Shown here in pieces: positions 43,898-51,979 of a DNA stretch of 64,000 nucleotides. Every line of letters begins with the position of its first letter. Within the stretch, counting starts at the first letter, position 1. Source of the stretch: Albibacillus kandeliae (GTDB taxonomy: Bacteria > Pseudomonadota > Alphaproteobacteria > Rhodobacterales > Rhodobacteraceae); contig NZ_QEHM01000007.1 of assembly GCF_003116585.1 (NCBI RefSeq), positions 186,001 through 250,000 on the forward strand, in the 5' to 3' direction. Made by a program: the position numbers and the translations under genes. Below the pieces are notes generated by a model that was given only the letters and a program-made list of their open reading frames with translations, did not search any database and had not been told where the DNA came from.

Positions 43898-45427
43898 TCA
43901 CTGCAGGTCGCGCGGGAGGAGTCCGACCGGCAGGTTCTGGTAGCAGACCGGGCGCAGGAAGCGCCGGATCGAGAGGGTGCCGACTGAGGTCGCCCCAAAG
44001 TTGGTCGAGGCGGGGTAGGGGCCGCCGTGGACCATGGTGTCGGTCACCTCGACGCCGGTCGGGAAACCGTTGGCGAGGATGCGGCCGGCCTTGCGTTCGA
44101 GGATCGGCAGCAGGTCAGCGGCCAGCGCCGCATCGCCTTCGTCCATGTGCAGGGTCGTGGTCAACTGACCGTCGAAGCTGCGCGCCACCTTTGCCATCTC
44201 GGCCGCATCCTGCACCACGACGACGAGACCGAGCGGGCCGAAGACCTCTTCGCTGAGGGCGTGGTTGCCGAGCCAGTCGGCGGCGGAGACCTTGAAGAGG
44301 AAGGGCTTTGCCTCGCGCCGGTCGCACATGGAGGTGAGCAGGTCCTTGACCCCGGCCTGACCACCAATACGGGCCGCGCCGGAGCTGTAGGCAGCGGCGA
44401 TGCCGCCGGTCAGCATCACCTGCGCGCCGCTCTCGGAAAGCGCCGCGCGCGCCGCCTCGACAAAGGCGTCGGACTCGGGGCCCTCGATCACGACGGCGAT
44501 GCCCGGGTTGGTGCAGAACTGCCCCGCGCCCATGGTCAGCGAACCGGCCCAGCCCTTGCCGAGGTCGGCACCACGAGCCGCGATGGCCTCCGGCAGCATG
44601 AACATCGGGTTGACCGAACCGAGCTCGCCAAAAAAGGGGATCGGCTCGGGACGCTGGGCGCAGAGGTCGAACAGGGCGCGGCCGCCGCCGAGCGAGCCGG
44701 TGAAGCCGACCGCCTTGATCAGTGGGTGCTGCACAAGGGCCTGCCCGACGGTGCGGTTGCCGCCCTGCACCAGCGAGAAGACACCCGCGGGCATGCCGCA
44801 GGCCTCGATCGCGGCATTGATGGCCTCGGCCACGATCTCGCCGGTGCCGGGGTGCGCGCCGTGGCCCTTGACCACGACCGGGCAACCGGCGGCCAGCGCG
44901 GCGGCGGTGTCGCCCCCGGCGGTCGAGAAGGCGAGCGGGAAGTTCGAGGCGCCAAAGACGGCCACCGGGCCGATCGGACGCTGGATCATGAACAGCTCCG
45001 GGCGGGGAACCGGCTGGCGGTCAGGCAGTGCCTCGTCGTGGCGGCGGTCGAGGTAGTCACCGGCGCGGATGTGGGACGCGAAGAGGCGCAACTGGCCGGT
45101 GGTGCGGCCGCGCTCGCCCTGCAGGCGGGCGGTGGGCAGGCCGGTTTCCTCGGTGCCGATCTGGGTGATGGCCTCGGCGCGGGCCTCGATCTCGTCGGCG
45201 ATCCTCTCGAGGAAGGCAGCGCGGGCTTCGCGGGTGGTATAGCCATAGGTCCAGAATGCGTCTTCGGCAGCCTGGCAGGCGCGGTCGACGAGGGCGGGGG
45301 TGCCAACGGAGAAGTCATGCGCCTCGCCATGGGCGGGTTCGGAGCGGAAGGTCTCTTCCGTCGCGATCCACTCGCCTGCGATCAGGTGCTTGCCGTGCGG
45401 GGTGAAATTGGCGGTCGTTCCGTCCAT
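43898..45427 (-). CDS. NADP-type aldehyde dehydrogenase, 2-oxoglutarate semialdehyde dehydrogenase-like
   Basis: 509 residues; AAAGGAG six bases before the ATG. Catalytic Glu268 in FFGELGSVNP and nucleophile Cys305 in GAGQFCTNPG; FGASNFPLAFSTAGGDTA binds the cofactor. The subgroup (aldehyde dehydrogenase NADP+, about 510 residues) contains the alpha-ketoglutaric semialdehyde dehydrogenases of pentonate, glucarate and hydroxyproline breakdown. With the IlvD/Edd dehydratase two genes upstream this suggests a Weimberg-like sugar-acid pathway. Confidence 0.9.
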   Translation of the reverse strand: MDGTTANFTPHGKHLIAGEWIATEETFRSEPAHGEAHDFSVGTPALVDRACQAAEDAFWTYGYTTREARAAFLERIADEIEARAEAITQIGTEETGLPTARLQGERGRTTGQLRLFASHIRAGDYLDRRHDEALPDRQPVPRPELFMIQRPIGPVAVFGASNFPLAFSTAGGDTAAALAAGCPVVVKGHGAHPGTGEIVAEAINAAIEACGMPAGVFSLVQGGNRTVGQALVQHPLIKAVGFTGSLGGGRALFDLCAQRPEPIPFFGELGSVNPMFMLPEAIAARGADLGKGWAGSLTMGAGQFCTNPGIAVVIEGPESDAFVEAARAALSESGAQVMLTGGIAAAYSSGAARIGGQAGVKDLLTSMCDRREAKPFLFKVSAADWLGNHALSEEVFGPLGLVVVVQDAAEMAKVARSFDGQLTTTLHMDEGDAALAADLLPILERKAGRILANGFPTGVEVTDTMVHGGPYPASTNFGATSVGTLSIRRFLRPVCYQNLPVGLLPRDLQ

Positions 45428-45450
45428 GAAGGGCTCCTTTCGAATGGGGA

Positions 45451-45474
45451 ACCCGGGCCGTGACGGACCCGGGT
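45451..45474 (-). terminator. Hairpin between RraA-like and aldehyde dehydrogenase genes
   Basis: Perfect 7-bp stem ACCCGGG/CCCGGGT with a 10-base loop in the 69-base intercistronic gap. No U-tract; a partial attenuator or processing site is possible. Confidence 0.45.
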
Positions 45475-45496
45475 CTGTGTTACGCGCGGGGCAGGC

Positions 45497-46222
45497 TTAC
45501 TTGCCCTTCTTCTCCATCCACGCGTCGAAGTTCTTCTGGTTCTCTTCCTTGGTGCAGGGATAGAGGCCGATGATCGGGGTACCGTTCAGCACTTCTTCGA
45601 GCACGAAGGCTTCGAAATCCTCCATCCCGGCGCAGACCTCGGCGATCTCGTCGGCGAGGTGGGCGGGGATCACCATCACGCCGTCACCATCGCCGACCAG
45701 CACGTCACCCGGGAACACGGCGACCCCGCCGCAGGCGATCGGCACGTTGATGTCCAGCGCCTCGTGCTTGGTGAGGTTGGTCGGGGCCGAGGGACCGGCG
45801 CAGAAGGCGGGCATGTTCAGTTCGCCGATGCCTTCGAAGTCGCGGAAGCCGCCGTCGGAGACGACACCGGCACAGCCGCGCACATCCATGCGGGTGATCA
45901 GGATCGACCCGGCGGTCGCCGCGCTGGCATCACCGCGCCCGTCCATCACGAGGATCTGGCCCGGGGGGCATGTCTCGACCGCGACGCGCTGCGGGTGGTC
46001 GGCGTTGCGGAACACCTCCAGCTGGTTGCGGTCTTCGCGCGCCGGGATGTAGCGCAGGGTAAAGGCCTGTCCGACCATGGTTTCGGCCTTTTTCGAGACC
46101 GGCTTGACACCCTGGATGAACTGGTTGCGCAGGCCGCGCTTGTAAAGCTGGGTCGCGATGGAGGCGGTGGAGATGCGCTTGTAACGCGCGCGGGTCTCGT
46201 CGGAGAGGACGTAGTCGGTCAT
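45497..46222 (-). CDS. RraA-fold protein (4-hydroxy-4-methyl-2-oxoglutarate aldolase-like)
   Basis: 241 residues from MTDYVLSDETRARYKRIS, eight bases after the IlvD/Edd stop. Conserved TASIATQLYKRGLRN, CAGVVSDGGFRDFEGIG with the Arg-Asp pair used for substrate and metal in class II pyruvate aldolases of this fold, and GDVLVGDGDGVMVIPAHLA. The family includes RNase E inhibitor RraA and HMG/CHA aldolases; in a catabolic operon the enzyme role is more likely, for example cleavage of a 2-keto-3-deoxy acid. Some members of unknown function accompany TRAP transporters and sugar-acid dehydratases. Confidence 0.87.
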   Translation of the reverse strand: MTDYVLSDETRARYKRISTASIATQLYKRGLRNQFIQGVKPVSKKAETMVGQAFTLRYIPAREDRNQLEVFRNADHPQRVAVETCPPGQILVMDGRGDASAATAGSILITRMDVRGCAGVVSDGGFRDFEGIGELNMPAFCAGPSAPTNLTKHEALDINVPIACGGVAVFPGDVLVGDGDGVMVIPAHLADEIAEVCAGMEDFEAFVLEEVLNGTPIIGLYPCTKEENQKNFDAWMEKKGK

Positions 46223-46230
46223 TGGTAACC

Positions 46231-47964
46231 TCAGAAGATATCGGGTTCGCCGGCAGTCTTGCCGAAATCGGATTGCAGGAAGTCGAAGTCGCAGCCCTGG
46301 TCGGCCTGCGTGACGTGCTTGGAGAACATCCAGCCCCAGCCGCGTTCGAAACGGGGTTCGGGCGCGACCCAAGCCTTGCGGCGCTCGGCCAGCTCCTCTT
46401 CGGAGACCAGCATGTCGAGGGAACGGTTGGGCAGGTCGAGCCGAACGATGTCGCCGGTCTTCAGCAGCGCAAGCGGGCCGCCGACGTAGGACTCGGGCGA
46501 GACGTGCAGCACGCAGGCCCCGTAGGAGGTGCCCGACATCCGCGCGTCGGAGATGCGCAGCATGTCGCGGTGGCCCTGCTTGATCAGCGCCTTGGGGATC
46601 GGCAGCATGCCCCATTCGGGGAAGCCGGGGCCGCCGAGCGGCCCTGCGTTGCGCAGCACCATGACAGTGTCGGGGGTGACCTCGGCGTTCTCGTCGTCGA
46701 CGAACTTCTTCATCTCGGGGTAGCTGTCAAACACCACCGCCGGACCTTCGTGCACATGGTACTTCGGATCGCAGGCGGCAGGCTTGATCACGGCGCCCGA
46801 GGGGCAGAGATTGCCCTTGAGCACCGCGAGCGAGCCCTCGTGGTAGACCGGGTTCGACAGCGGTCGGATCACGTCCTCGTTGTAGACCACCGCACCTTCG
46901 AGGTTCTCGCCCATGGTCTTGCCGGTGACGGTCATACAGGAGGTATCGAGCCGGTCCTCGATCTGCTTCATCAGGGCGCGCAGACCCCCGGCGTAATAGA
47001 AGTCCTCCATCAGGTAGTCCTTGCCGGAGGGGCGGACGTTGGCGATCAGCGGCGTGGTGCGGCCGAGTTCGTCGAGCTCTTCGAGCTGCATCGGGACCCC
47101 GGCGCGGCGGGCCATTGCGATCAGGTGAACAACAGCGTTGGTGGAGCAGCCGGTGGCCATGGCGACGATGGCAGCGTTGCGGCAGGCGCCCGCGGTGATG
47201 ATCCGGTCGGGCGTGAGGTCTTCCCAGACCATCTCGACGATCCGGCGCCCACAGGCCGCCGACATGCGCTGGTGGTTCGCATCCACCGCCGGGATCGAGG
47301 ACGCGCCGGGCAGGGTGATGCCCATCGCGTCGGCGATGGCGGTCATGGTCGAGGCGGTGCCCATGGTCATGCAGGTGCCCGCCGAACGGGCGATGCCGCC
47401 CTGCACGCCCAGCCACTCCTCGTCCGAGATGTTGCCGGCGCGGCGCTCGTCCCAGTACTTCCAGGCGTCCGAGCCGGAGCCGAGGATCTTGCCCGCGTAG
47501 TTGCCGCGCAGCATCGGACCGGCGGGCAGGTAGATCAGCGGCACCCCGGCCGAGATAGCGCCCATGACGAGGCCCGGCGTGGTCTTGTCGCAGCCGCCCA
47601 TCAGCACCACGCCGTCGAGCGGGTGACAGCGGATCATCTCCTCGGTCTCCATCGCCAGCATGTTGCGGTAGAGCATCGAGGTCGGCTTGATGTTGCTTTC
47701 ATCGACCGAGAGTGCGGGCATCTCGACGGGGAAGCCCCCGGCTTGCAGTACGCCGCGCTTCACGTCCTGCACGCGGTCTTTGAAGTGCGCGTGACAGGTG
47801 TTCAGCTCGGACCAGGTGTTGAGCACGCCGATCACGGGCTTGTTGCGGAAATCGTCCTCGGCATAGCCAAGCTGCATCATGCGCGAACGGTGACCGAAGC
47901 TGCGGAGGTCGTCCGGCGCGAACCAGCGGGCTGAGCGGAGATCCTGAGGGGTCTTGCGGGTCAT
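46231..47964 (-). CDS. IlvD/Edd family dehydratase, sugar-acid (arabinonate/xylonate) type
   Basis: 577 residues. Fe-S cysteines in NTWSELNTCHAH, MGGCDKTTPG and TGCSTNAVV; Mg/substrate loops DESNIKPTS and ISDARMSGTSYG near the C-terminus. Length and the GWGWMFSKHVTQADQGCDFDF end match the pentonate/hexonate dehydratase branch rather than dihydroxyacid dehydratase of branched-chain synthesis. Converts an aldonate to 2-keto-3-deoxyaldonate. Starts five bases after the stop of the small membrane protein gene. Confidence 0.9.
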   Translation of the reverse strand: MTRKTPQDLRSARWFAPDDLRSFGHRSRMMQLGYAEDDFRNKPVIGVLNTWSELNTCHAHFKDRVQDVKRGVLQAGGFPVEMPALSVDESNIKPTSMLYRNMLAMETEEMIRCHPLDGVVLMGGCDKTTPGLVMGAISAGVPLIYLPAGPMLRGNYAGKILGSGSDAWKYWDERRAGNISDEEWLGVQGGIARSAGTCMTMGTASTMTAIADAMGITLPGASSIPAVDANHQRMSAACGRRIVEMVWEDLTPDRIITAGACRNAAIVAMATGCSTNAVVHLIAMARRAGVPMQLEELDELGRTTPLIANVRPSGKDYLMEDFYYAGGLRALMKQIEDRLDTSCMTVTGKTMGENLEGAVVYNEDVIRPLSNPVYHEGSLAVLKGNLCPSGAVIKPAACDPKYHVHEGPAVVFDSYPEMKKFVDDENAEVTPDTVMVLRNAGPLGGPGFPEWGMLPIPKALIKQGHRDMLRISDARMSGTSYGACVLHVSPESYVGGPLALLKTGDIVRLDLPNRSLDMLVSEEELAERRKAWVAPEPRFERGWGWMFSKHVTQADQGCDFDFLQSDFGKTAGEPDIF

Positions 47965-47969
47965 TGCGG

Positions 47970-48131
47970 TTATCCGGTGAGAGCGAAGGTAAGCCAGACG
48001 AGCAGGGCGGTGAGGAGGAGGCCGAAGACCTCGGGCCAGTTGCCGAAGTCATAGTTGCGGAAGGCGTTCTCGGCCTCGAACTCGGGTTGCGAGATATCCT
48101 CGTCCTGCCGGGTGAGATCGTTGTCGGACAT
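47970..48131 (-). CDS. Small single-pass membrane protein in TRAP operon (53 aa)
   Basis: Short frame found by eye, with a strong TAAGGAGG ribosome site overlapping the dctM stop and seven bases from the ATG. The N-terminal ~34 residues are acidic and soluble (MSDNDLTRQDEDIS start, RNYDFGNWPEVF), followed by one hydrophobic helix at about 35-51 (GLLLTALLVWLTFAL). No cysteine or known motif. Located between the TRAP large subunit and the dehydratase in the same operon, so a membrane accessory of the transporter is the obvious guess. I do not recognise the family. Confidence 0.8.
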   Translation of the reverse strand: MSDNDLTRQDEDISQPEFEAENAFRNYDFGNWPEVFGLLLTALLVWLTFALTG

Positions 48132-48143
48132 CTGTGTTCCTCC

Positions 48144-49460
48144 TTAATCCAGCATCGACGGCAGCCAGAGCGCCAGTTCGGGGATGAAGAGCACGAGGAA
48201 CAGTCCGACCGCCTGAAGTCCGATGAAGGGCAGCACAGCGACGAAGATGTCCTGCAGCTCGATGCCCTTGGGCGCGACGGACTTCAGGAAGAAGCAGGCC
48301 GGTCCGAAGGGGGGCGAGAGGTAGTAGATCTGGATGTTCATGGCGAAGAGAACGCCGAACCATACCGGGTCGAACCCGAGGTCGACCACCACGGGGGCAA
48401 AGATCGGCACGGTGATGAAGATGATCGCGATCCATTCGAGGAAGGTGCCGAGCACCATCACGATCAGCATCATCACGACGATCACCATGATCGGCGCCAG
48501 GTCGAGCCCGGTCAGCAGGCCGCGCAGGAAGTCGCCGCCGCCGATGCGGTTGTAGATGCCGATCAGCGACACGGCCCCGAGGACCAGCCAGATGATCGAG
48601 CCGACCGTCAGAACGGTCTGGCGCATGGCGTCGCGGGTCATTTTCCAGTTCAGCTCGCCCCTTACGGCGGCTACGACCAGCGCGCCGACGGCACCGATGG
48701 CGGCCGCCTCGGTCACGGTGGCGATGCCCGTGTAGATCACGCCCAGAACCGCACCGATCAGGATACCGGGCAGGATCACCCCCTTGAGGAAACGCAGCCG
48801 CTGGAAGAAGGGCAGGCCGGTTTCCGGGATGTCGTAGATCGGTGCCATCGACGGTTTCAGCCGCACGCGGACGAGGATGTAGACGATGTAGAGCGATGCG
48901 AGGATCAGGCCCGGCACCGCCGAGGCGGCGAAAAGCTTGGTGATCGAGACCTGTGCGGCGAGGCCGTAGATGATCAGAACCACCGACGGCGGGATCAGCG
49001 TGGCGAGTGCACCGGCGGCGCAGATGATGCCGATCGAGAGGTGTTTGTCGTAGCCGAGGCGCAGCATCTGGGGCAGGGCGATCAGGCCCAGCATGACGAT
49101 CTCGCCGCCCATGATCCCGGACATGGCCGCGAGTACCACGGCGACGATGCAGGTCTGAACCCCGACCGAACCGCGGAAACGCCCGCCCATGATCGCCATC
49201 GAGTCGAACAGCGACTTCGCGATGCCGGAGCGTTCGAGGACGTTCGCCATGAAGACGAAGAAGGGAACCGCGATCAGCTCGTACTTGTGCAGCACCTCGC
49301 TGACGTTGGCGGCAACGATGAAGAAGCCCGCGCGTTCGCCGAAGTAGAGGATCGCCGTCGCCAGCGAGACGGTCAGCGTGGTGATGCCGAGCGGGACGCC
49401 GATGGCCATCAGGGCCAGCAGCGAGACGACGATCAGGAGGGTGATGATTTCAATGCCCAC
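48144..49460 (-). CDS. dctM: TRAP transporter large permease subunit (DctM family)
   Basis: 438 residues, about twelve helices. Family motifs VPFFVFMANVLERSG, MSGIMGGEIVMLGLIALPQ, AAGALATLIPPSVVLIIYGL and IYYLSPPFGPACFFLKSVAP. The PPFGP variant near the end differs from the PPYGL of the left TRAP system, so the two belong to different subfamilies. It overlaps dctQ by 11 bp. Confidence 0.94.
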   Translation of the reverse strand: MGIEIITLLIVVSLLALMAIGVPLGITTLTVSLATAILYFGERAGFFIVAANVSEVLHKYELIAVPFFVFMANVLERSGIAKSLFDSMAIMGGRFRGSVGVQTCIVAVVLAAMSGIMGGEIVMLGLIALPQMLRLGYDKHLSIGIICAAGALATLIPPSVVLIIYGLAAQVSITKLFAASAVPGLILASLYIVYILVRVRLKPSMAPIYDIPETGLPFFQRLRFLKGVILPGILIGAVLGVIYTGIATVTEAAAIGAVGALVVAAVRGELNWKMTRDAMRQTVLTVGSIIWLVLGAVSLIGIYNRIGGGDFLRGLLTGLDLAPIMVIVVMMLIVMVLGTFLEWIAIIFITVPIFAPVVVDLGFDPVWFGVLFAMNIQIYYLSPPFGPACFFLKSVAPKGIELQDIFVAVLPFIGLQAVGLFLVLFIPELALWLPSMLD

Positions 49461-49971
49461 CGGACAGGTCTCCTTCGGTGTGCTGGAACCAGCGGATCAG
49501 GTTGGCGATCAGCTGGGCGAGGTAGAGGAAGCAGCCGATCACGATCAGCACCTTGAAGATCGTGGGCTGGATCGAGTTGAAGGCGGTGCCGGAATACTCG
49601 GTGCGGCTGAGAACCTTCATCGCAGGCTTCCAGAGGGCCATGGTCAGCACCGCGATTGCGCCAAAGGCGATCAGCATCTGGAACAGCCGGAACAGACGCC
49701 AGATGCGCGGACCGACGACGAGTTCGAGCATGGTGATCGAGATATGGCGGTTGCGTTCGGTGACGAAGCCAACGGCCAGCACCCAGGCGGTCGCGCAGAG
49801 CGTCATGGCGAGCTCGGTCGACCAGACCGTCGGACGATCGAAGCCATAGCGCAGGACGACCTCGGCGGCAGAGATCACGATGCAGGCCAGAAACAGGATG
49901 GAACAGCCCTGACCGATGAAGACGCTGACGCGGTCCATGCCATCGGCGAAGCGGGCCAGAAGGTTCTTCAT
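49450..49971 (-). CDS. dctQ: TRAP transporter small permease subunit (DctQ family)
   Basis: 173 residues from MKNLLARFADGMDRVS; an upstream ATG 11 codons earlier lies in the hairpin region and is less likely. Four helices with the family segment VLRYGFDRPTVWSTELAMTL and TERNRHISITML. Partner of the downstream DctM. Confidence 0.92.
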   Translation of the reverse strand: MKNLLARFADGMDRVSVFIGQGCSILFLACIVISAAEVVLRYGFDRPTVWSTELAMTLCATAWVLAVGFVTERNRHISITMLELVVGPRIWRLFRLFQMLIAFGAIAVLTMALWKPAMKVLSRTEYSGTAFNSIQPTIFKVLIVIGCFLYLAQLIANLIRWFQHTEGDLSGGH

Positions 49972-49996
49972 GACACCCCCCGGAGAATGTTGGATG

Positions 49997-50022
49997 CGCC
50001 GCACCGGCAGCCCGGTGCGGCG
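49997..50022 (-). terminator. Intercistronic hairpin between dctP and dctQ (right TRAP operon)
   Basis: Perfect 11-bp stem CGCCGCACCGG/CCGGTGCGGCG with a 4-base loop, eight bases past the dctP stop. No U-tract. Same position as in the left TRAP operon. Confidence 0.65.
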
Positions 50023-50029
50023 GTTCGGA

Positions 50030-51055
50030 TCAGTCCTTGAACAGGCCGATCTGCTTCATGTAGGCGAGGTTCGCGTCCAGCGCTTCCTTAGCCAGGTCGG
50101 ATTTGGTCGCGTAGTCTTCCCACTGGGCACGGGCGACTTCGCGCAGCTTGTCGCGGCTGTCCTGCGGCCAGTCGATCACCTCGATCTTGCCGCCGGCCGC
50201 GTCGCGCTCGGCCAGTTCCTTGTCGAGCTTGGTCACTTCGGCGGCCATGGCGTACATCGTATCGTACCACCACGTCCGCAGCGCCTGCTGATCCTCTGCG
50301 GACAGGCTTTCCCATTTCTCGGCGTTGATGGTGAACTGCATCGACGGCATCGAGTGGATGCCCGGATAGAGCGGGTAGGGCGCGACGTCGTGCAGGCCGG
50401 TGGCGTCGTTGTTCACGTAGGCCGAGGCGTCGGCAGCATCGACGATGCCCTTTTCAAGCGCCCCGAAGACTTCGGAGAAGGGGATCGAGACAGGCGAAGC
50501 GCCAGCGGCCTGAAACACGGCTGCGGCCAGACCTTCGGGCGAGCGGATCTTCTTGCCGGCGAGGTCTTCGAAGGTACGGATCGGCACGCGGGCGGGCAGC
50601 GCCTCGCGCGAGTAGGGGCCACATGCGACGACGTGCACTTCGCCATCGGTCACGGAGTCCGCGGCCTTCTGCATCATCGCCTCGCCGCCGCCGTCCTTGC
50701 AGAAGCCGAGCATCTGTTCGGGCGTGTCGTAGCCCGAGATCAGGTCACCCATGATGGCATAGGCGGGTTCGAGACCGGCGAAGTAGTTCACCGATGTGAA
50801 GTCGCCGTCGAGCACGCCTGCGGCGACCGCTTCGGGGGTCTCACGCGCGGGCACGACCGAACCGTTGGGGGTCAGGACGATCTCGATCCGGCCATCGGTC
50901 ATCTCGCTGATCTTCGGCAGCCAGGTCTCGGTCAGGTACTGGGTCGAGAAGTCACCGGCGTTGAAGGACGTCTGGATGTTCAGAGTTTCGGCAGAAGCAG
51001 CGCAAGCGAGCAGCGAAACGCCGCCGGCCAGCACGGATGCTTTGGTGAATTTCAT
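50030..51055 (-). CDS. dctP: TRAP transporter solute-binding protein (DctP family)
   Basis: 341 residues. Signal peptide ending LLACAASAET. DctP features: IQTSFNAGDFSTQYLTETWL, FEDLAGKKIRSPEGLAAAVF with the anchoring Arg, and VFGALEKGIVDAADAS. Only modestly similar in sequence to the left TRAP binding protein, so a different solute is expected; a sugar acid would fit the catabolic genes of its operon. First gene of the operon, divergent from a GntR regulator. Confidence 0.93.
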   Translation of the reverse strand: MKFTKASVLAGGVSLLACAASAETLNIQTSFNAGDFSTQYLTETWLPKISEMTDGRIEIVLTPNGSVVPARETPEAVAAGVLDGDFTSVNYFAGLEPAYAIMGDLISGYDTPEQMLGFCKDGGGEAMMQKAADSVTDGEVHVVACGPYSREALPARVPIRTFEDLAGKKIRSPEGLAAAVFQAAGASPVSIPFSEVFGALEKGIVDAADASAYVNNDATGLHDVAPYPLYPGIHSMPSMQFTINAEKWESLSAEDQQALRTWWYDTMYAMAAEVTKLDKELAERDAAGGKIEVIDWPQDSRDKLREVARAQWEDYATKSDLAKEALDANLAYMKQIGLFKD

Positions 51056-51097
51056 AGGTTTTCCTCCCTCATCGTTCGGGAATCCTCTTCCCGACTG

Positions 51098-51119
51098 ACT
51101 AATGCACTAATATATTAGT
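51098..51119. promoter_or_regulatory. Candidate GntR operator: ACTAAT repeats
   Basis: Perfect 14-bp palindrome ACTAATATATTAGT (51106-51119) preceded by another ACTAAT (51098-51103). It lies between the divergent dctP and gntR genes, in an AT-rich 121-base gap, a typical place for the operator of the adjacent FCD regulator. A TATACT box at 51141-51146 could be the gntR -10 element. Confidence 0.6.
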
Positions 51120-51176
51120 ATTCATCAGGCAAGAGTTCTTTATACTCGACCAGCAGACTTCGAGACTTCAGGTGTA

Positions 51177-51884
51177 ATGATCGCTTCGACCAACAAACTG
51201 GCCCCGCCACAACCGATCCGACAGCAACTCAAGCGCGGATCCGTCAGCCTGCAGCTGCACGATTCGCTGCGGGAGCGGATTCTCGACCTCGACCTTGAGC
51301 CCGGACAGGCGCTGTCCCGCGCCGAGATCGCGGCCGAGTATCGCGTCAGCCTCACGCCCGTGCGCGACGCGCTGATCAAGCTGGAAGAGGAGGGGCTGAT
51401 CGACACCTTTCCGCAGTCGAAGACCGAAGTGTCGAAAATCGATATCGAGCATGCCCAGGAGACCCATTTCCTGCGGCTCTCGCTCGAGCTCGAGATCGTA
51501 CGGCGTATCGCAGCGAAACGGGATCCGGCGCTGACGGCGACCGCCCGGTCGATCCTCGCGCAGCAGGTCGTGGCCCGCGACACCGGGGATCTAGACGCCT
51601 TCGCGCGGCTCGACCGGTCATTCCACCTCGCGCTCTATGAAGCAGGGGGGATGGAAAAGCTTTATGGCCTGATCGACGCGCGATCCGGCCACATCGACCG
51701 GCTTCGCAAGCTGAACCTGCCGGATCCGGGCAAGATCCAATCCATTCTCGACTGCCATACACGGATTCTTGATGCGATCGAGGCGGGAGATACGGACGCG
51801 GCCTGCGCGGCGCTGCGGGAGCACTTGTCCGGTACGCTTGCGATGGCCAACACCATCCGGGACCGCAATCCCCAGTACTTCTAG
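51177..51884 (+). CDS. GntR-family transcriptional regulator (FadR/FCD subfamily)
   Basis: 235 residues. Winged-helix part LHDSLRERILDLDLEPGQAL and VSLTPVRDALIKLEEEGLI; FCD ligand domain with FARLDRSFHLALYEAGG, DCHTRILDAIEAGD and LREHLSGTL holding the metal-binding Asp/His residues. Divergent from the right TRAP/sugar-acid operon and presumably its repressor. Confidence 0.92.
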   Translation: MIASTNKLAPPQPIRQQLKRGSVSLQLHDSLRERILDLDLEPGQALSRAEIAAEYRVSLTPVRDALIKLEEEGLIDTFPQSKTEVSKIDIEHAQETHFLRLSLELEIVRRIAAKRDPALTATARSILAQQVVARDTGDLDAFARLDRSFHLALYEAGGMEKLYGLIDARSGHIDRLRKLNLPDPGKIQSILDCHTRILDAIEAGDTDAACAALREHLSGTLAMANTIRDRNPQYF

Positions 51885-51940
51885 AAGTCCTCGAACAACT
51901 CTCGTCTATCGAGTCATCAACGCGCCAATGGGCGCCTATA

Positions 51941-51968
51941 GTCACTCCCGGATGGCTCCGGGAGTGAC
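51941..51968. terminator. Bidirectional terminator between gntR and tctA
   Basis: Perfect 12-bp stem GTCACTCCCGGA/TCCGGGAGTGAC with a TGGC loop, lying between two convergent genes. Plus-strand side is followed by CTTTG, minus-strand side by TATAGG; no long U-tract but the stem is strong. Confidence 0.75.
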
Positions 51969-51979
51969 CTTTGCCAGTG

